The position numbers were made by a program, and so were the translations under genes. Positions 1 to 7,202 of a stretch of 11,222 nt of DNA are shown piece after piece. Numbering within the stretch: the first letter of the stretch is position 1; each line of letters opens with the position of its first letter. This DNA is from an uncultured Eubacteriales bacterium (GTDB lineage Bacteria; Bacillota; Clostridia; Lachnospirales; CAG-274). Where the stretch lies: contig CABVAP010000072.1 of NCBI GenBank assembly GCA_902496345.1, forward strand, positions 1 to 11,222, in the 5' to 3' direction. Under the pieces are notes generated by a model. It was not told the DNA's origin and ran no database searches. It saw only the letters and a program-made list of their open reading frames with translations.

Positions 1-13
1 GGACACCCCTGCA

Positions 14-372
14 CCCCCGACATTTGGCAGTTTGTAGGCGATTTAATTTTAATTACGATATATTTGTAATTTATTTTGGTAAAAATAAAGCTTTTGCAAG
101 AATTTTATTTTTGCTTACATAAGGCGACAGCAAGACAGGAAACGATAGTTTCCGGCAAAAGTTTTTGCCTAGCTTTTTTCAATGGGCATCGGAAAGAATT
201 CCGATAGGCATAAGGCACTGATTATGAGCTTGCACAAGTAAAAACAAAAACGGTTCAATTTTGTTTTTACGCAAGCGAATGTGCCGTTGCCTACTTTTGC
301 GTAGCAAAAGTGCTGAAAGCTAGTAGGGTGGTGGGGCAAAGCCCCACGGTCTTAATCGACAAACCCCAATTT
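14..372 (+). repeat. Structured intergenic repeat, long copy (left edge)
   Basis: This non-coding element also occurs as an inverted, shorter copy at 10994-11222. Positions 14-182 match that copy with a single mismatch (position 40), and the match resumes at 316-372. The element is full of hairpins: 79-89 with 104-114; 138-143 with 148-153 (loop GATA); 154-160 with 163-169; and 331-337 with 341-347 (GTGGGGC/GCCCCAC). An outer stem, CTAGCTTT at 169-176 with AAAGCTAG at 316-323, encloses a 133-base arm that the other copy lacks. The hairpin at 331-347 differs from the other copy by a compensating pair. I do not recognise a named family. It could be a structured RNA, a mobile element without a transposase, or another dispersed repeat. 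Nothing in it looks like a real gene. Confidence 0.88.
183..315 (+). other. 133-base folded arm present only in the left repeat copy
   Basis: Compared with the right copy, this block is an exact insertion inside the outer stem of the repeat. It folds on itself. There is a hairpin at 188-194/199-205. A long interrupted stem is made of TAGGCA 205-210 with TGCCTA 288-293, GGCAC 214-218 with GTGCC 281-285, GCTTGC 228-233 with GCAAGC 271-276, and GTAAAAACAAAA 238-249 with TTTTGTTTTTAC 259-270. A final hairpin is ACTTTTGC 293-300 with GCAAAAGT 304-311. In the right copy the same outer stem closes on a few bases only. The arm is either a gained module or one lost from the short copy. Confidence 0.8.
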
Positions 373-448
373 GTATATTTAAAATAAATAAGGTAAAAAA
401 CTTGTTGGATTTATTTGTTGAAAATTAACTTTTAGCCTGTTTATTTTG

Positions 449-479
449 AACTTTTAAACTAAAATTAGAAGTTTTTTTA
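449..479 (+). terminator. Rho-independent terminator candidate upstream of csp
   Basis: AACTTTTAA (449-457) pairs with TTAGAAGTT (465-473), including one G-T wobble, and is followed by a run of seven T. It lies about 75 bases after the structured repeat and before the csp promoter. It could end a transcript that crosses the repeat. The stem is AT-rich, so strength is uncertain. Confidence 0.5.
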
Positions 480-531
480 TAATTTTGTCAATATTTGAAA
501 AAATCTTTTTGGAAAAAACTTATAAATTTCA

Positions 532-560
532 TTGACATAAAGCGAAATTTGTGTTAGTTT
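532..560 (+). promoter_or_regulatory. Sigma-A-type promoter of csp
   Basis: A consensus -35 TTGACA (532-537), a 17-base spacer and a weaker -10 TAGTTT (555-560) predict a start near 567. That gives a leader of about 40 bases before the ATG at 606. Confidence 0.6.
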
Positions 561-605
561 AAAAGGGTAACATTTATCTTTTTTATTTTTTAGGAGGATT
601 TTTTC

Positions 606-806
606 ATGAAAAAGGGTACAGTAAAATGGTTTAACGCAGAAAAAGGTTTTGGATTTATTTCTGTTGAAGGGGAAGACGATGTATTTGTACATTTCTCAGC
701 TATCAACTCTGAAGGATACAAAACTCTTGAAGAAGGTCAGCAGGTTGAATTTGAAGTAGTTCAAGGTGCTAAAGGACCTCAGGCTGCAAATGTATCTCGC
801 TTATAA
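606..806 (+). CDS. csp: Cold-shock protein (CspA/CspB family)
   Basis: This is a complete 66-residue single cold-shock domain, the normal size for the family. These OB-fold proteins bind single-stranded RNA and DNA in the cytoplasm and act as RNA chaperones or antiterminators. The start MKKGTVKWFNAEKGFGFI contains the RNP1 motif (KGFGFI, about residues 13-18). RNP2 (VFVHF) follows at about 26-30, and the C-terminus has the typical GPQAANV. A strong AGGAGG (592-597) sits eight bases before the ATG. The gene appears monocistronic, with its own promoter and terminators on both sides. Clostridia usually carry several csp paralogues, so a specific letter cannot be assigned, and cold induction cannot be judged from sequence. 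Confidence 0.96.
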   Translation: MKKGTVKWFNAEKGFGFISVEGEDDVFVHFSAINSEGYKTLEEGQQVEFEVVQGAKGPQAANVSRL

Positions 807-825
807 TCTATCGAGTTTATAATTT

Positions 826-843
826 AATGCAACGCATTTTTTA
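826..843 (+). terminator. Weak terminator after csp
   Basis: A short stem AATGC/GCATT (826-830 with 834-838) is followed by a T-rich tail. On its own it would be weak. The stronger hairpin at 872-906 probably completes termination. Confidence 0.4.
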
Positions 844-871
844 TATATAAAATTGGTTATAGAGCAAAAAG

Positions 872-906
872 AAATAGGCTGTCGTGTTTGCGACAGCTTA
901 TTTTTA
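872..906 (+). terminator. Strong Rho-independent terminator between csp and ligA
   Basis: GCTGTCG (878-884) pairs with CGACAGC (891-897), extended by A-rich and T-rich flanks, and is followed by TTATTTTT. It separates csp from ligA. Any ligA start inside this hairpin, such as the GTG at 884, is implausible. Confidence 0.8.
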
Positions 907-964
907 TGGAATGAGTGTTTACCGATTAAAACTTATTGTAACTTACACGATTGGAGGAATTTTT

Positions 965-2908
965 TTGGAAAGAATGAAAGAGCTTGTTAAAATTCTTAAT
1001 AATGCGTCAAAATGCTATTATCAAGAAAACAGAAGTATTATGAGTGATATGGAATATGATAAGCTATATGATGAACTTTTGGAGCTTGAAAAGAAAACGG
1101 GTATTATTCTGTCTGATAGTCCTACTGTTAAAGTTGGTTATGAGGTTTTAGGAAGTCTTGAAAAAGTTCGTCATCAATCAAAAATGTTGTCTTTAGACAA
1201 GACGAAAGAAGTTAGCAAACTTAAAAGTTTTTTAGGTGAGAATATTGGCGTTTTATCTTGGAAACTTGACGGACTTACTGTTGTTCTTAAATACCAAAAT
1301 GGTGAACTTGTTGAAGCACTAACCAGAGGTAACGGTGAAGTTGGCGAAAACATAACCCATAATGCAAAGGTATTTAAAAATATACCTCTTAAAATTAGTT
1401 ATAACGGTGAACTTGTTATACGTGGAGAGGCTGTTATCCCTTTTAAAGATTTTGAAAAAATAAATGAAGAACTTGACGAAAGTGAAAAATATAAAAATCC
1501 TAGAAATTTATGTAGTGGGACGGTTAGACAGCTTAACAGTGAGATTGCAGCTAAAAGAAATGTCTGTTTTATCGCTTTCTCTCTTGTTTCTGGTATAGAT
1601 GTAGATTTTAGTGACTCTAAACTCCAAAAAATGAAGTGGCTTGAGAGTTTAGGTTTTCAGATTGTTGAAAGTAAAGTTGTTACAAAAGAAAATATTGAAG
1701 ATACTGTATATGAGTTTGAAAAAAATATTGAGAAAAATGATTTTGCGTCTGACGGTCTTGTACTTACTTATGACAGCATTAGCTACAGCAATAGCTTAGG
1801 TACAACAGCTAAATTCCCAAAAGACTCTATAGCCTTTAAATGGAAAGACGAAATCGCAGAAACAACTCTCATTGATATTATTTGGAATACATCAAGAACA
1901 GGACTTATTAACCCAATTGCTGTTTTTGAACCTGTTGAGCTTGAGGGAACTACTGTAAACAAGGCTAGTTTGCATAATTTAAGTATTGTTGAAAATTTAA
2001 AACTTGGAATAGGTGACAGAATTACCGTTTACAAAGCTAATATGATTATACCTCAAGTCGCAGAAAATCTTACAAAAAGTAATTCTTTTGTTGTTCCTGA
2101 AAAATGTGCCGTTTGTGGCGGTGAAACAGAAGTTGTAAAAATGAAAGACGGTAAAGCCCTTAAATGTATAAATCCTAACTGTGAGGCTCAAGCTGTTCTT
2201 GAAATAGTACATTATGCCTCAAGAGATGCCCTTAATATAGAGGGATTTTCAGAGGCTACTGTCGAGAGATTTGTGCAAGAGGGATTTATAAAAAAATATA
2301 CGGATTTATACTCACTTGAAAAATTTAAAGATAATATAATCGCTCTTGACGGTTTTGGTGAAAAGTCTTACACGAACTTGATTAACTCTATTGAAAAATC
2401 TAAAGATGCTAATCTTGAAAATTTTGTATATGCCCTTGGTATAAACAATGTTGGACTTAGCAATGCAAGGCTATTATGTGGCAGATTTGATTATGATTTT
2501 GAAAAAATAAAAAATGCTACACTTGATGAACTTGTTGCAATTGACGGCTTTGGTGAAATAATTGCTATGTCTATTAAAAAATATTTTGATAATCCTGAAA
2601 ATATGGAACTTGCTGAAAAGGCTCTTTCTTATTTGAGAATACGAGCTGTTGAAAAAAATGAAAAGGTTCAGACCCTTGAGGGAAAAGTTTTTGTTATAAC
2701 TGGAGATGTTCACCACTACAAAAACAGAAAGGAACTTCAAAAGGAAATTGAGTCATTGGGTGGTAAAGTTACATCAAGTGTTACCGGAAAAACGACCTAT
2801 CTTATAAATAATGATATTGACTCCGGTTCTTCTAAAAATAAAAAGGCTAAAGAACTTGGGGTTGAAATAATTACCGAAGATACATTTATTGAAATGATTG
2901 AAAAATAG
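965..2908 (+). CDS. ligA: NAD+-dependent DNA ligase LigA (divergent clostridial type)
   Basis: LigA seals nicks in duplex DNA using NAD+, in replication and repair. I start it at TTG 965, seven bases after GGAGG (953-957), giving 647 residues, near the family norm. The ATG at 974 would be 16 bases from that site, and the GTG at 884 lies inside a terminator. Domains in order: NMN-binding Ia region (about 5-60, with YDKLYDELLELEKK), nucleotidyltransferase with the adenylated lysine in WKLDG (Lys100), OB fold (about 310-370), four-cysteine zinc finger (Cys381, 384, 401, 406), helix-hairpin-helix repeats and a C-terminal BRCT domain (about 570-647). Several signature motifs are shifted: TRGNG for TRGDG, and NPRNLCSG for NPRNAAAG. 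All key domains are present, so it is probably active. No clear promoter or strong terminator was found for it. Confidence 0.95.
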   Translation: MERMKELVKILNNASKCYYQENRSIMSDMEYDKLYDELLELEKKTGIILSDSPTVKVGYEVLGSLEKVRHQSKMLSLDKTKEVSKLKSFLGENIGVLSWKLDGLTVVLKYQNGELVEALTRGNGEVGENITHNAKVFKNIPLKISYNGELVIRGEAVIPFKDFEKINEELDESEKYKNPRNLCSGTVRQLNSEIAAKRNVCFIAFSLVSGIDVDFSDSKLQKMKWLESLGFQIVESKVVTKENIEDTVYEFEKNIEKNDFASDGLVLTYDSISYSNSLGTTAKFPKDSIAFKWKDEIAETTLIDIIWNTSRTGLINPIAVFEPVELEGTTVNKASLHNLSIVENLKLGIGDRITVYKANMIIPQVAENLTKSNSFVVPEKCAVCGGETEVVKMKDGKALKCINPNCEAQAVLEIVHYASRDALNIEGFSEATVERFVQEGFIKKYTDLYSLEKFKDNIIALDGFGEKSYTNLINSIEKSKDANLENFVYALGINNVGLSNARLLCGRFDYDFEKIKNATLDELVAIDGFGEIIAMSIKKYFDNPENMELAEKALSYLRIRAVEKNEKVQTLEGKVFVITGDVHHYKNRKELQKEIESLGGKVTSSVTGKTTYLINNDIDSGSSKNKKAKELGVEIITEDTFIEMIEK

Positions 2909-3039
2909 GGAATATCTAGTATTTTATAAATGATTATTTTATGAAATTGTTAGATGTTTACATTGAAATAGTTTGCTTTGAAAATCGGATATTTATTAAT
3001 TGTTTTGGTGTATTTATACTTAAAAATTCATTAAAAATG

Positions 3040-3068
3040 TTGACAATTTGCACCATATAAGATATAAT
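3040..3068 (+). promoter_or_regulatory. Perfect consensus promoter of greA-lysS
   Basis: TTGACA (3040-3045) and TATAAT (3063-3068) are separated by exactly 17 bases. The predicted start is near 3075, giving a leader of about 40 bases. This fits strong constitutive expression of housekeeping genes. Confidence 0.9.
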
Positions 3069-3115
3069 TCTAAAGATAACCGATTATATGATTAGTATAT
3101 AAGGAGTGTTTTAAA

Positions 3116-3595
3116 ATGGCTGAAGAAAATAAAAAAATAGTTTTAACAAGTGACGGTCTTAAAAAACTTGAAGACGAACTTGAAAACCTTAAAGTTGTTA
3201 GACGTAAAGAAGTTGCTGCAAAAATTAAAGAGGCTAGGGGACAGGGTGACCTCTCTGAAAATGCCGAATATGATGCCGCTAAAGAAGAACAGGCTGAAAT
3301 CGAAGCAAGAATTATTACTATCGAAAAAATGCTTAGAAATGCCGATGTTATTGATGAAGAAGAAATTAATACAGGTAATGTAAACATTGGTAACACTGTT
3401 AAACTTTATGACGAAGAATTTGAAGAAGAAATTGAATATACTATCGTAGGTTCTGCTGAGGCTGACCCAACACTTGGAAAAATTTCAAATGAGTCACCTC
3501 TTGGTATGGCTCTTTTGGGTCACACTATCGGAGATAGCATTGATGTTGAAGCTCCTGCAGGAGTTTTAAAATTTAAGGTGCTTGATATACAATAA
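3116..3595 (+). CDS. greA: Transcription elongation factor GreA
   Basis: GreA binds in the secondary channel of RNA polymerase and stimulates transcript cleavage in backtracked complexes. The 159-residue length is typical. The N-terminal coiled coil (about residues 8-75) carries the hallmark loop GDLSENAEYDAAKEEQ (about 43-58) with the acidic tip that coordinates the catalytic metal. The C-terminal FKBP-like globular domain follows and includes ESPLGMALLGHTIGDSI near the end. AAGGAG lies upstream of the ATG. The gene is the first of an operon with lysS, which begins 18 bases after its stop, a common clostridial arrangement. No abnormality is seen. Confidence 0.97.
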   Translation: MAEENKKIVLTSDGLKKLEDELENLKVVRRKEVAAKIKEARGQGDLSENAEYDAAKEEQAEIEARIITIEKMLRNADVIDEEEINTGNVNIGNTVKLYDEEFEEEIEYTIVGSAEADPTLGKISNESPLGMALLGHTIGDSIDVEAPAGVLKFKVLDIQ

Positions 3596-3613
3596 TTAGG
3601 AGTGAATGATAAA

Positions 3614-5131
3614 ATGGCTGATAACCAAAAAGATTTGAATGAACTTTTAAAAATTAAAAGAGAAAAATTAGCTGCTTTTCAAGAGGCAGGAAAAGACCCT
3701 TTCAAAATTGTAAAATTCGACGTTACAAACCACAGCAAAGAAATTAAAGACAATTTTGAAGATTTTGATGGCAAAGAAGTTACTATTGCCGGTCGTCTTA
3801 TTTCTAAACGTGTTATGGGTAAAGCATCTTTCTGTGACGTTTTAGACAGAGATGGCAGAATCCAAAGCTATGTTAGTAGAAATGACATCGGCGAAGAAAG
3901 TTATGCTGATTTTAAAAAATATGACATTGGTGACATCGTTGGTATCAAAGGTGTTGTATTTAAAACTCAGAAAGAAGAAATTTCTGTTAAAGCTCACGAA
4001 GTTACTTTACTTTCTAAAAGTCTTCAAACTTTACCTGAAAAATTCCACGGTCTTAAAGACCAAGATTTAAGATACCGTCAAAGATATGTTGACCTTATTG
4101 TAAACCCTGATGTTAGAGATACTTTCTTTAAACGTTCTGCTATTATAAAGAGTATAAGAAATTTCCTCGACAACAGAGATTATCTTGAAGTTGAAACACC
4201 TACTTTACAAACTATTGCCGGTGGTGCTGCTGCCAGACCTTTCATAACTCATCACAATGCCCTTGACATTGATATGTATATGAGAATTGCTCTTGAACTT
4301 CCTCTTAAAAGACTTATTGTTGGTGGTCTTGAAAGAGTTTATGAAATCGGTAGAGTTTTCAGAAATGAGGGTATTAGCGTAAGACATAACCCTGAATTTA
4401 CTCTTATCGAATTGTATGAGGCTTTTACTGATTACAAAGGTATGATGGACCTTATCGAAGATATGATTAGAACAGTTACTAAAGAAGTTACAGGTAGCAC
4501 AACTATTAACTATCAGGGAACTGAAGTTGACTTTGGTAAGCCTTTTGAAAGAATTACTATGCTTGATGCAGTTAAAAAATATGCCGGTGTAGATTTTGAC
4601 CAAATCGAAACTCTTGAAGAGGCAAGAAAAGTTGCTAAAGAACACAACATTGAATTTGAAGAACGTCACGGAAAAGGCGATATTCTTAACTTATTCTTTG
4701 AGGAATTTGTTGAAGAAAAACTTATTCAACCTACTTTCCTTATGGACCACCCTGTTGAGATTTCTCCTCTTACTAAGAGAAAACCTGACAAACCTGATTA
4801 TACTGAAAGATTTGAGCTTTTTGTAGTTGGTCGTGAACTTGCAAACGCTTATTCTGAACTTAACGACCCTATCGACCAGAGAAAGAGATTTGAACATCAA
4901 GAAATGCTTAGAGCTCAAGGTGATGACGAGGCTAATATGATTGATGAAGACTTTATGCTTGCTCTTGAATATGGTATGCCTCCTACTGGTGGTCTTGGTA
5001 TGGGTATTGATAGACTTGTTATGCTCCTTACTGACGCACCTTCTATCAGAGATGTTTTATTCTTCCCAACTATGAAGCCATTAAATGATGCAAATAAAAA
5101 AAATGATACAAACTCTAAGGCTTCTGAATAA
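3614..5131 (+). CDS. lysS: Lysyl-tRNA synthetase, class II
   Basis: LysRS charges tRNA-Lys using ATP. I start at ATG 3614, 11 bases after AGGAG (3598-3602). The upstream GTG at 3602 overlaps that ribosome binding site and is less likely. The protein is 505 residues, normal for the family. An N-terminal OB-fold anticodon-binding domain (about 50-145, with VTIAGRLISKRVMGKASF) precedes the class II catalytic core: motif 1 around YLEVETPTLQ, motif 2 GRVFRNEGISVRHNPEFT, and motif 3 GMGIDRLVMLLTDAPSIRDV. The core also contains the family segment GRELANAYSELNDP. A short polar tail ends the protein. It is cotranscribed with greA and followed by a hairpin terminator. Confidence 0.97.
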   Translation: MADNQKDLNELLKIKREKLAAFQEAGKDPFKIVKFDVTNHSKEIKDNFEDFDGKEVTIAGRLISKRVMGKASFCDVLDRDGRIQSYVSRNDIGEESYADFKKYDIGDIVGIKGVVFKTQKEEISVKAHEVTLLSKSLQTLPEKFHGLKDQDLRYRQRYVDLIVNPDVRDTFFKRSAIIKSIRNFLDNRDYLEVETPTLQTIAGGAAARPFITHHNALDIDMYMRIALELPLKRLIVGGLERVYEIGRVFRNEGISVRHNPEFTLIELYEAFTDYKGMMDLIEDMIRTVTKEVTGSTTINYQGTEVDFGKPFERITMLDAVKKYAGVDFDQIETLEEARKVAKEHNIEFEERHGKGDILNLFFEEFVEEKLIQPTFLMDHPVEISPLTKRKPDKPDYTERFELFVVGRELANAYSELNDPIDQRKRFEHQEMLRAQGDDEANMIDEDFMLALEYGMPPTGGLGMGIDRLVMLLTDAPSIRDVLFFPTMKPLNDANKKNDTNSKASE

Positions 5132-5140
5132 TTAAAAACA

Positions 5141-5179
5141 GAACTTGATAAGATTTATTATATTGAATCAAGTTTTTGT
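5141..5179 (+). terminator. Terminator of greA-lysS
   Basis: AACTTGAT (5142-5149) pairs with ATCAAGTT (5167-5174) and is followed by TTTTGTT. The 17-base loop is AT-rich. The position ten bases after the lysS stop supports the call. Confidence 0.65.
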
Positions 5180-5250
5180 TAAGTGAAGATTATGGAATGT
5201 TTTTTGATTTAACAATTACATCTTAATAGTGGAAACTCTATCAAAGTTAG

Positions 5251-5278
5251 TTGTAATTTATTTGTTGAAAATTATAAA
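5251..5278 (+). promoter_or_regulatory. Candidate promoter for the hydrolase leader
   Basis: TTGTAA (5251-5256), a 16-base spacer and TATAAA (5273-5278) form a plausible but non-consensus promoter. It would start a leader near 5285 that crosses the terminator at 5355-5387 before reaching the hydrolase gene. Such AT-rich DNA gives false matches easily. Confidence 0.35.
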
Positions 5279-5284
5279 AGGCGA

Positions 5285-5428
5285 TTTGTGTCAAGCTTAA
5301 TACTATTTGATGAAATCGGTGTAAGTAAAAAAATCGTATAAGTAGCAATGTGAGTGGGCAATTCCGATTTGGGATTGCCCATTTTTGTAATAAAGAGAAT
5401 AAAAAACTAGAGTTTATGGGGGAATCTT
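5285..5428 (+). promoter_or_regulatory. Possible transcription-attenuating leader of the hydrolase gene
   Basis: The 297-base gap after lysS contains no convincing gene, but it holds a strong terminator (5355-5387) in front of the hydrolase. AAATCGG at 5313-5319 is exactly complementary to CCGATTT at 5364-5370, which covers part of the terminator's left arm and loop. Pairing between them could act as an antiterminator. No known riboswitch class is recognised. The alternatives are a small RNA of about 100 nt ending at the terminator, or simple insulation from lysS. Confidence 0.35.
5355..5387 (+). terminator. Strong terminator upstream of the hydrolase
   Basis: TGGGCAATTCC (5355-5365) pairs with GGGATTGCCCA (5371-5381) across one mismatch and is followed by TTTTTGT. 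It points rightward, lies about 175 bases beyond the lysS terminator, and precedes the hydrolase ATG by about 40 bases. Confidence 0.75.
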
Positions 5429-6028
5429 ATGAATAAAGCAGTTATATATATACACGGAAAAGGTGGCAATTCAGGAGAAGCAACGCATTATAAATCACTT
5501 TTTCAAGATTGTAAGATAATTGGTTTTGATTATATGGCACAGTCACCTTGGGAAGCTAAAAAAGAATTTCCTGTTTTTTTTGATTCAATTTGTAAGGAAT
5601 TTCAATCTTTTGATATAATTGCAAATAGTATTGGTGCATTTTTTGCAATGAATGCCTTGGAGAGTAAACGAATTGAAAAAGCTTACTTTATTTCACCAAT
5701 TGTAGATATGGAAAAACTTATTGAAAATATGATGAAATGGGCAAATGTAACCAAAGATGAGCTTTATGATAAAAAGAAAATCAAGACGGATTTTGGCGAA
5801 ACACTTTCTTGGAATTATCTTTGTTATGTAAAGGAAAACCCTATAAATTGGACTGTTCCGACACATATTTTATTTGGGGAAAAAGATAACTTGACTTCTT
5901 ACGAAACTATTTCAGAATTTGCAGATAAAATCAATGCTACTCTTACTGTTATGAAAAATGGAGAACATTGGTTTCACACAGATGAACAGATGAGGTTTAT
6001 CGATAACTGGATTAAACAGTATATCTGA
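5429..6028 (+). CDS. Small alpha/beta-hydrolase (serine hydrolase)
   Basis: This is a complete 199-residue alpha/beta-hydrolase domain with no signal peptide, so it is probably cytoplasmic. The first strand leads into HGKGG (residues 9-13), the likely oxyanion-hole segment. The nucleophile elbow reads ANSIG with Ser67, where Asn replaces the usual first Gly of GxSxG. Asp153 in FGEKDNLTS and His180 in NGEHWFH complete a plausible triad. The short length and compact lid resemble RBBP9/YdeN-type or predicted esterase families. The substrate cannot be told from sequence. A G-rich ribosome binding site (5418-5423) precedes the ATG. The gene is probably single, behind a terminator-containing leader. 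It is followed by AraC-type and XRE-type regulators whose targets are unknown. Confidence 0.88.
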   Translation: MNKAVIYIHGKGGNSGEATHYKSLFQDCKIIGFDYMAQSPWEAKKEFPVFFDSICKEFQSFDIIANSIGAFFAMNALESKRIEKAYFISPIVDMEKLIENMMKWANVTKDELYDKKKIKTDFGETLSWNYLCYVKENPINWTVPTHILFGEKDNLTSYETISEFADKINATLTVMKNGEHWFHTDEQMRFIDNWIKQYI

Positions 6029-6147
6029 TAAAATAGAGTTTATGTTTTAAAGGTGTACATATATTTCATAACACTTCAAAGCATTCAAAATCAAGAAATA
6101 GTATTTAAATTTTGATAGACTGTAATCACAGAAAGGGAGTGGAAAAA

Positions 6148-7029
6148 ATGAATTTGATACAAGGAATACAGAGGGCGATTGATTATGTGGAAGAAAATAT
6201 AACCGAAGAAATTGATTTTGAAGAAGTAGCAAAACAGGCGTATTCGTCTACTTTTCATTTTCAAAGGGTATTTGGTATTTTATGTGGTCTATCGCTTGGC
6301 GATTATATCCGTATGCGTAGGCTTTCCCTTGCAGGAGAAGAACTCTCAAAGGGAAATGTGAAAATTATTGATATAGCAATGAAATATGGATATGATACGC
6401 CGGAAAGTTTTTCTCGTGCCTTTACCCGATTCCACGGTATTGCACCAAGCGAAGCAAAGCATAGTGGCAATGTAAAAATATTTACTCCCCTATCTGTAAA
6501 ATTAACCTTAACAGGAGGTAGTAAAATGGATTACAGAATTGAAAAAAGAGATGCGTTTCAAGTTGTGTGTAAAAGAAAAAGAGTTGGTAAGCCTCAATCG
6601 GCAAATGCAACTCACGATATTACAGCTATGTGGCAAGAGTATGGTGCAAATGGAACAATAGAAAGGTTAGCTTCCTGCATACCTCAAAATTCGGTTATGA
6701 AAGGATTGCTTGGTATTTGCTTTTCTTCTGAACTTAATGCAAAGCAGTTTCCTTACGGTATCGGTGTTGAGTATGATGGAAGAAAAATTGATGATGACCT
6801 AGAAATAGTAACAATTCCAGCAAATATATATGCAGTATTTACAAGCAAGGGTAAAATGCCAGATGCTTTCATAGAAACCTACAATAGAATTGTAACAGAG
6901 TTTTTTCCTCAAAGCTCGCAGTATGAATATGCTGAAAGTGTGGAGTTTGAAGTGTATTCATCAGCAGATACATCAAACCCCAATTACCAATGTGAAATTT
7001 GGATTGCAGTAAACGAAAAAACAGAATAA
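6148..7029 (+). CDS. AraC-family regulator with C-terminal GyrI-like effector domain
   Basis: This is a predicted DNA-binding transcriptional regulator of 293 residues, started at ATG 6148 after AAGGGAG (6133-6139). The N-terminal part (about residues 5-105) is an AraC/XylS double helix-turn-helix, with FEEVAKQAYSSTFHFQRVF in the first motif and IIDIAMKYGYDTPESFSRAF in the second. Residues 127-290 form a GyrI-like/effector-binding domain beginning MDYRIEKRDAFQVV, as in Rob- and BmrR-type proteins that sense small hydrophobic or cationic compounds. Putting the HTH first, with the ligand domain after it, is usual for this subgroup. An internal AGGAGG (6513-6518) precedes an in-frame ATG at 6526. 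The ligand and regulon are unknown. A very strong bidirectional terminator follows. Confidence 0.92.
   Translation: MNLIQGIQRAIDYVEENITEEIDFEEVAKQAYSSTFHFQRVFGILCGLSLGDYIRMRRLSLAGEELSKGNVKIIDIAMKYGYDTPESFSRAFTRFHGIAPSEAKHSGNVKIFTPLSVKLTLTGGSKMDYRIEKRDAFQVVCKRKRVGKPQSANATHDITAMWQEYGANGTIERLASCIPQNSVMKGLLGICFSSELNAKQFPYGIGVEYDGRKIDDDLEIVTIPANIYAVFTSKGKMPDAFIETYNRIVTEFFPQSSQYEYAESVEFEVYSSADTSNPNYQCEIWIAVNEKTE
6513..6528 (+). promoter_or_regulatory. Internal ribosome binding site and in-frame ATG in the AraC-type gene
   Basis: AGGAGG (6513-6518) stands seven bases before ATG 6526, which is codon 127 of the regulator and exactly the start of its effector-binding domain. It could yield a separate ligand-binding protein of 167 residues. 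The site also encodes a Gly-Gly pair of the linker, so coincidence is possible. Confidence 0.45.
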
Positions 7030-7046
7030 CGGAATTTAAAACTATT

Positions 7047-7087
7047 AACAAAAATAGCCTTAAGAGCTTCTTAGGGCTATTTTTGTT
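7047..7087. terminator. Strong bidirectional terminator after the AraC-type gene
   Basis: AACAAAAATAGCC (7047-7059) and GGCTATTTTTGTT (7075-7087) pair fully, with an inner TAAGA/TCTTA extension across one mismatch. The T-run on one strand and A-run on the other make it usable in both directions. Confidence 0.85.
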
Positions 7088-7154
7088 ATTTTAGAATTAC
7101 TGCTTATTTTATAAGTAAAAATAGTTTTTAGTGAAAATAGCAACAGCGGGTTGC

Positions 7155-7183
7155 TTGTTTAAAAAGTAAATATATACTATAAT
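7155..7183 (+). promoter_or_regulatory. Promoter candidate of the XRE-type gene
   Basis: TTGTTT (7155-7160), a 17-base spacer and a perfect TATAAT (7178-7183) predict a start near 7190, right at the AAGGAGG ribosome binding site. The leader would therefore be very short. Confidence 0.55.
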
Positions 7184-7202
7184 AATTTCAAGGAGGCGAT
7201 TT

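Noticed and set aside
409..430. A 19-base AT-rich match between about 411-429 and 5256-5274
   Set aside because: Low-complexity sequence in a very AT-rich genome; no matching flanks or structure, so chance is the simplest explanation.
884..964. Upstream GTG start adding 27 residues to LigA
   Set aside because: The GTG lies inside the terminator hairpin 872-906, there is no ribosome binding site, and the extra residues do not resemble LigA.
3070..3396. A 108-codon minus-strand open frame opposite greA
   Set aside because: Serine/leucine-rich shadow caused by the codon pattern of greA's coiled coil; it also covers the greA promoter.
4205..4669. A 154-codon minus-strand open frame opposite lysS
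   Set aside because: It is an antisense shadow of a well-defined LysRS core, has biased low-complexity composition and no start signals.
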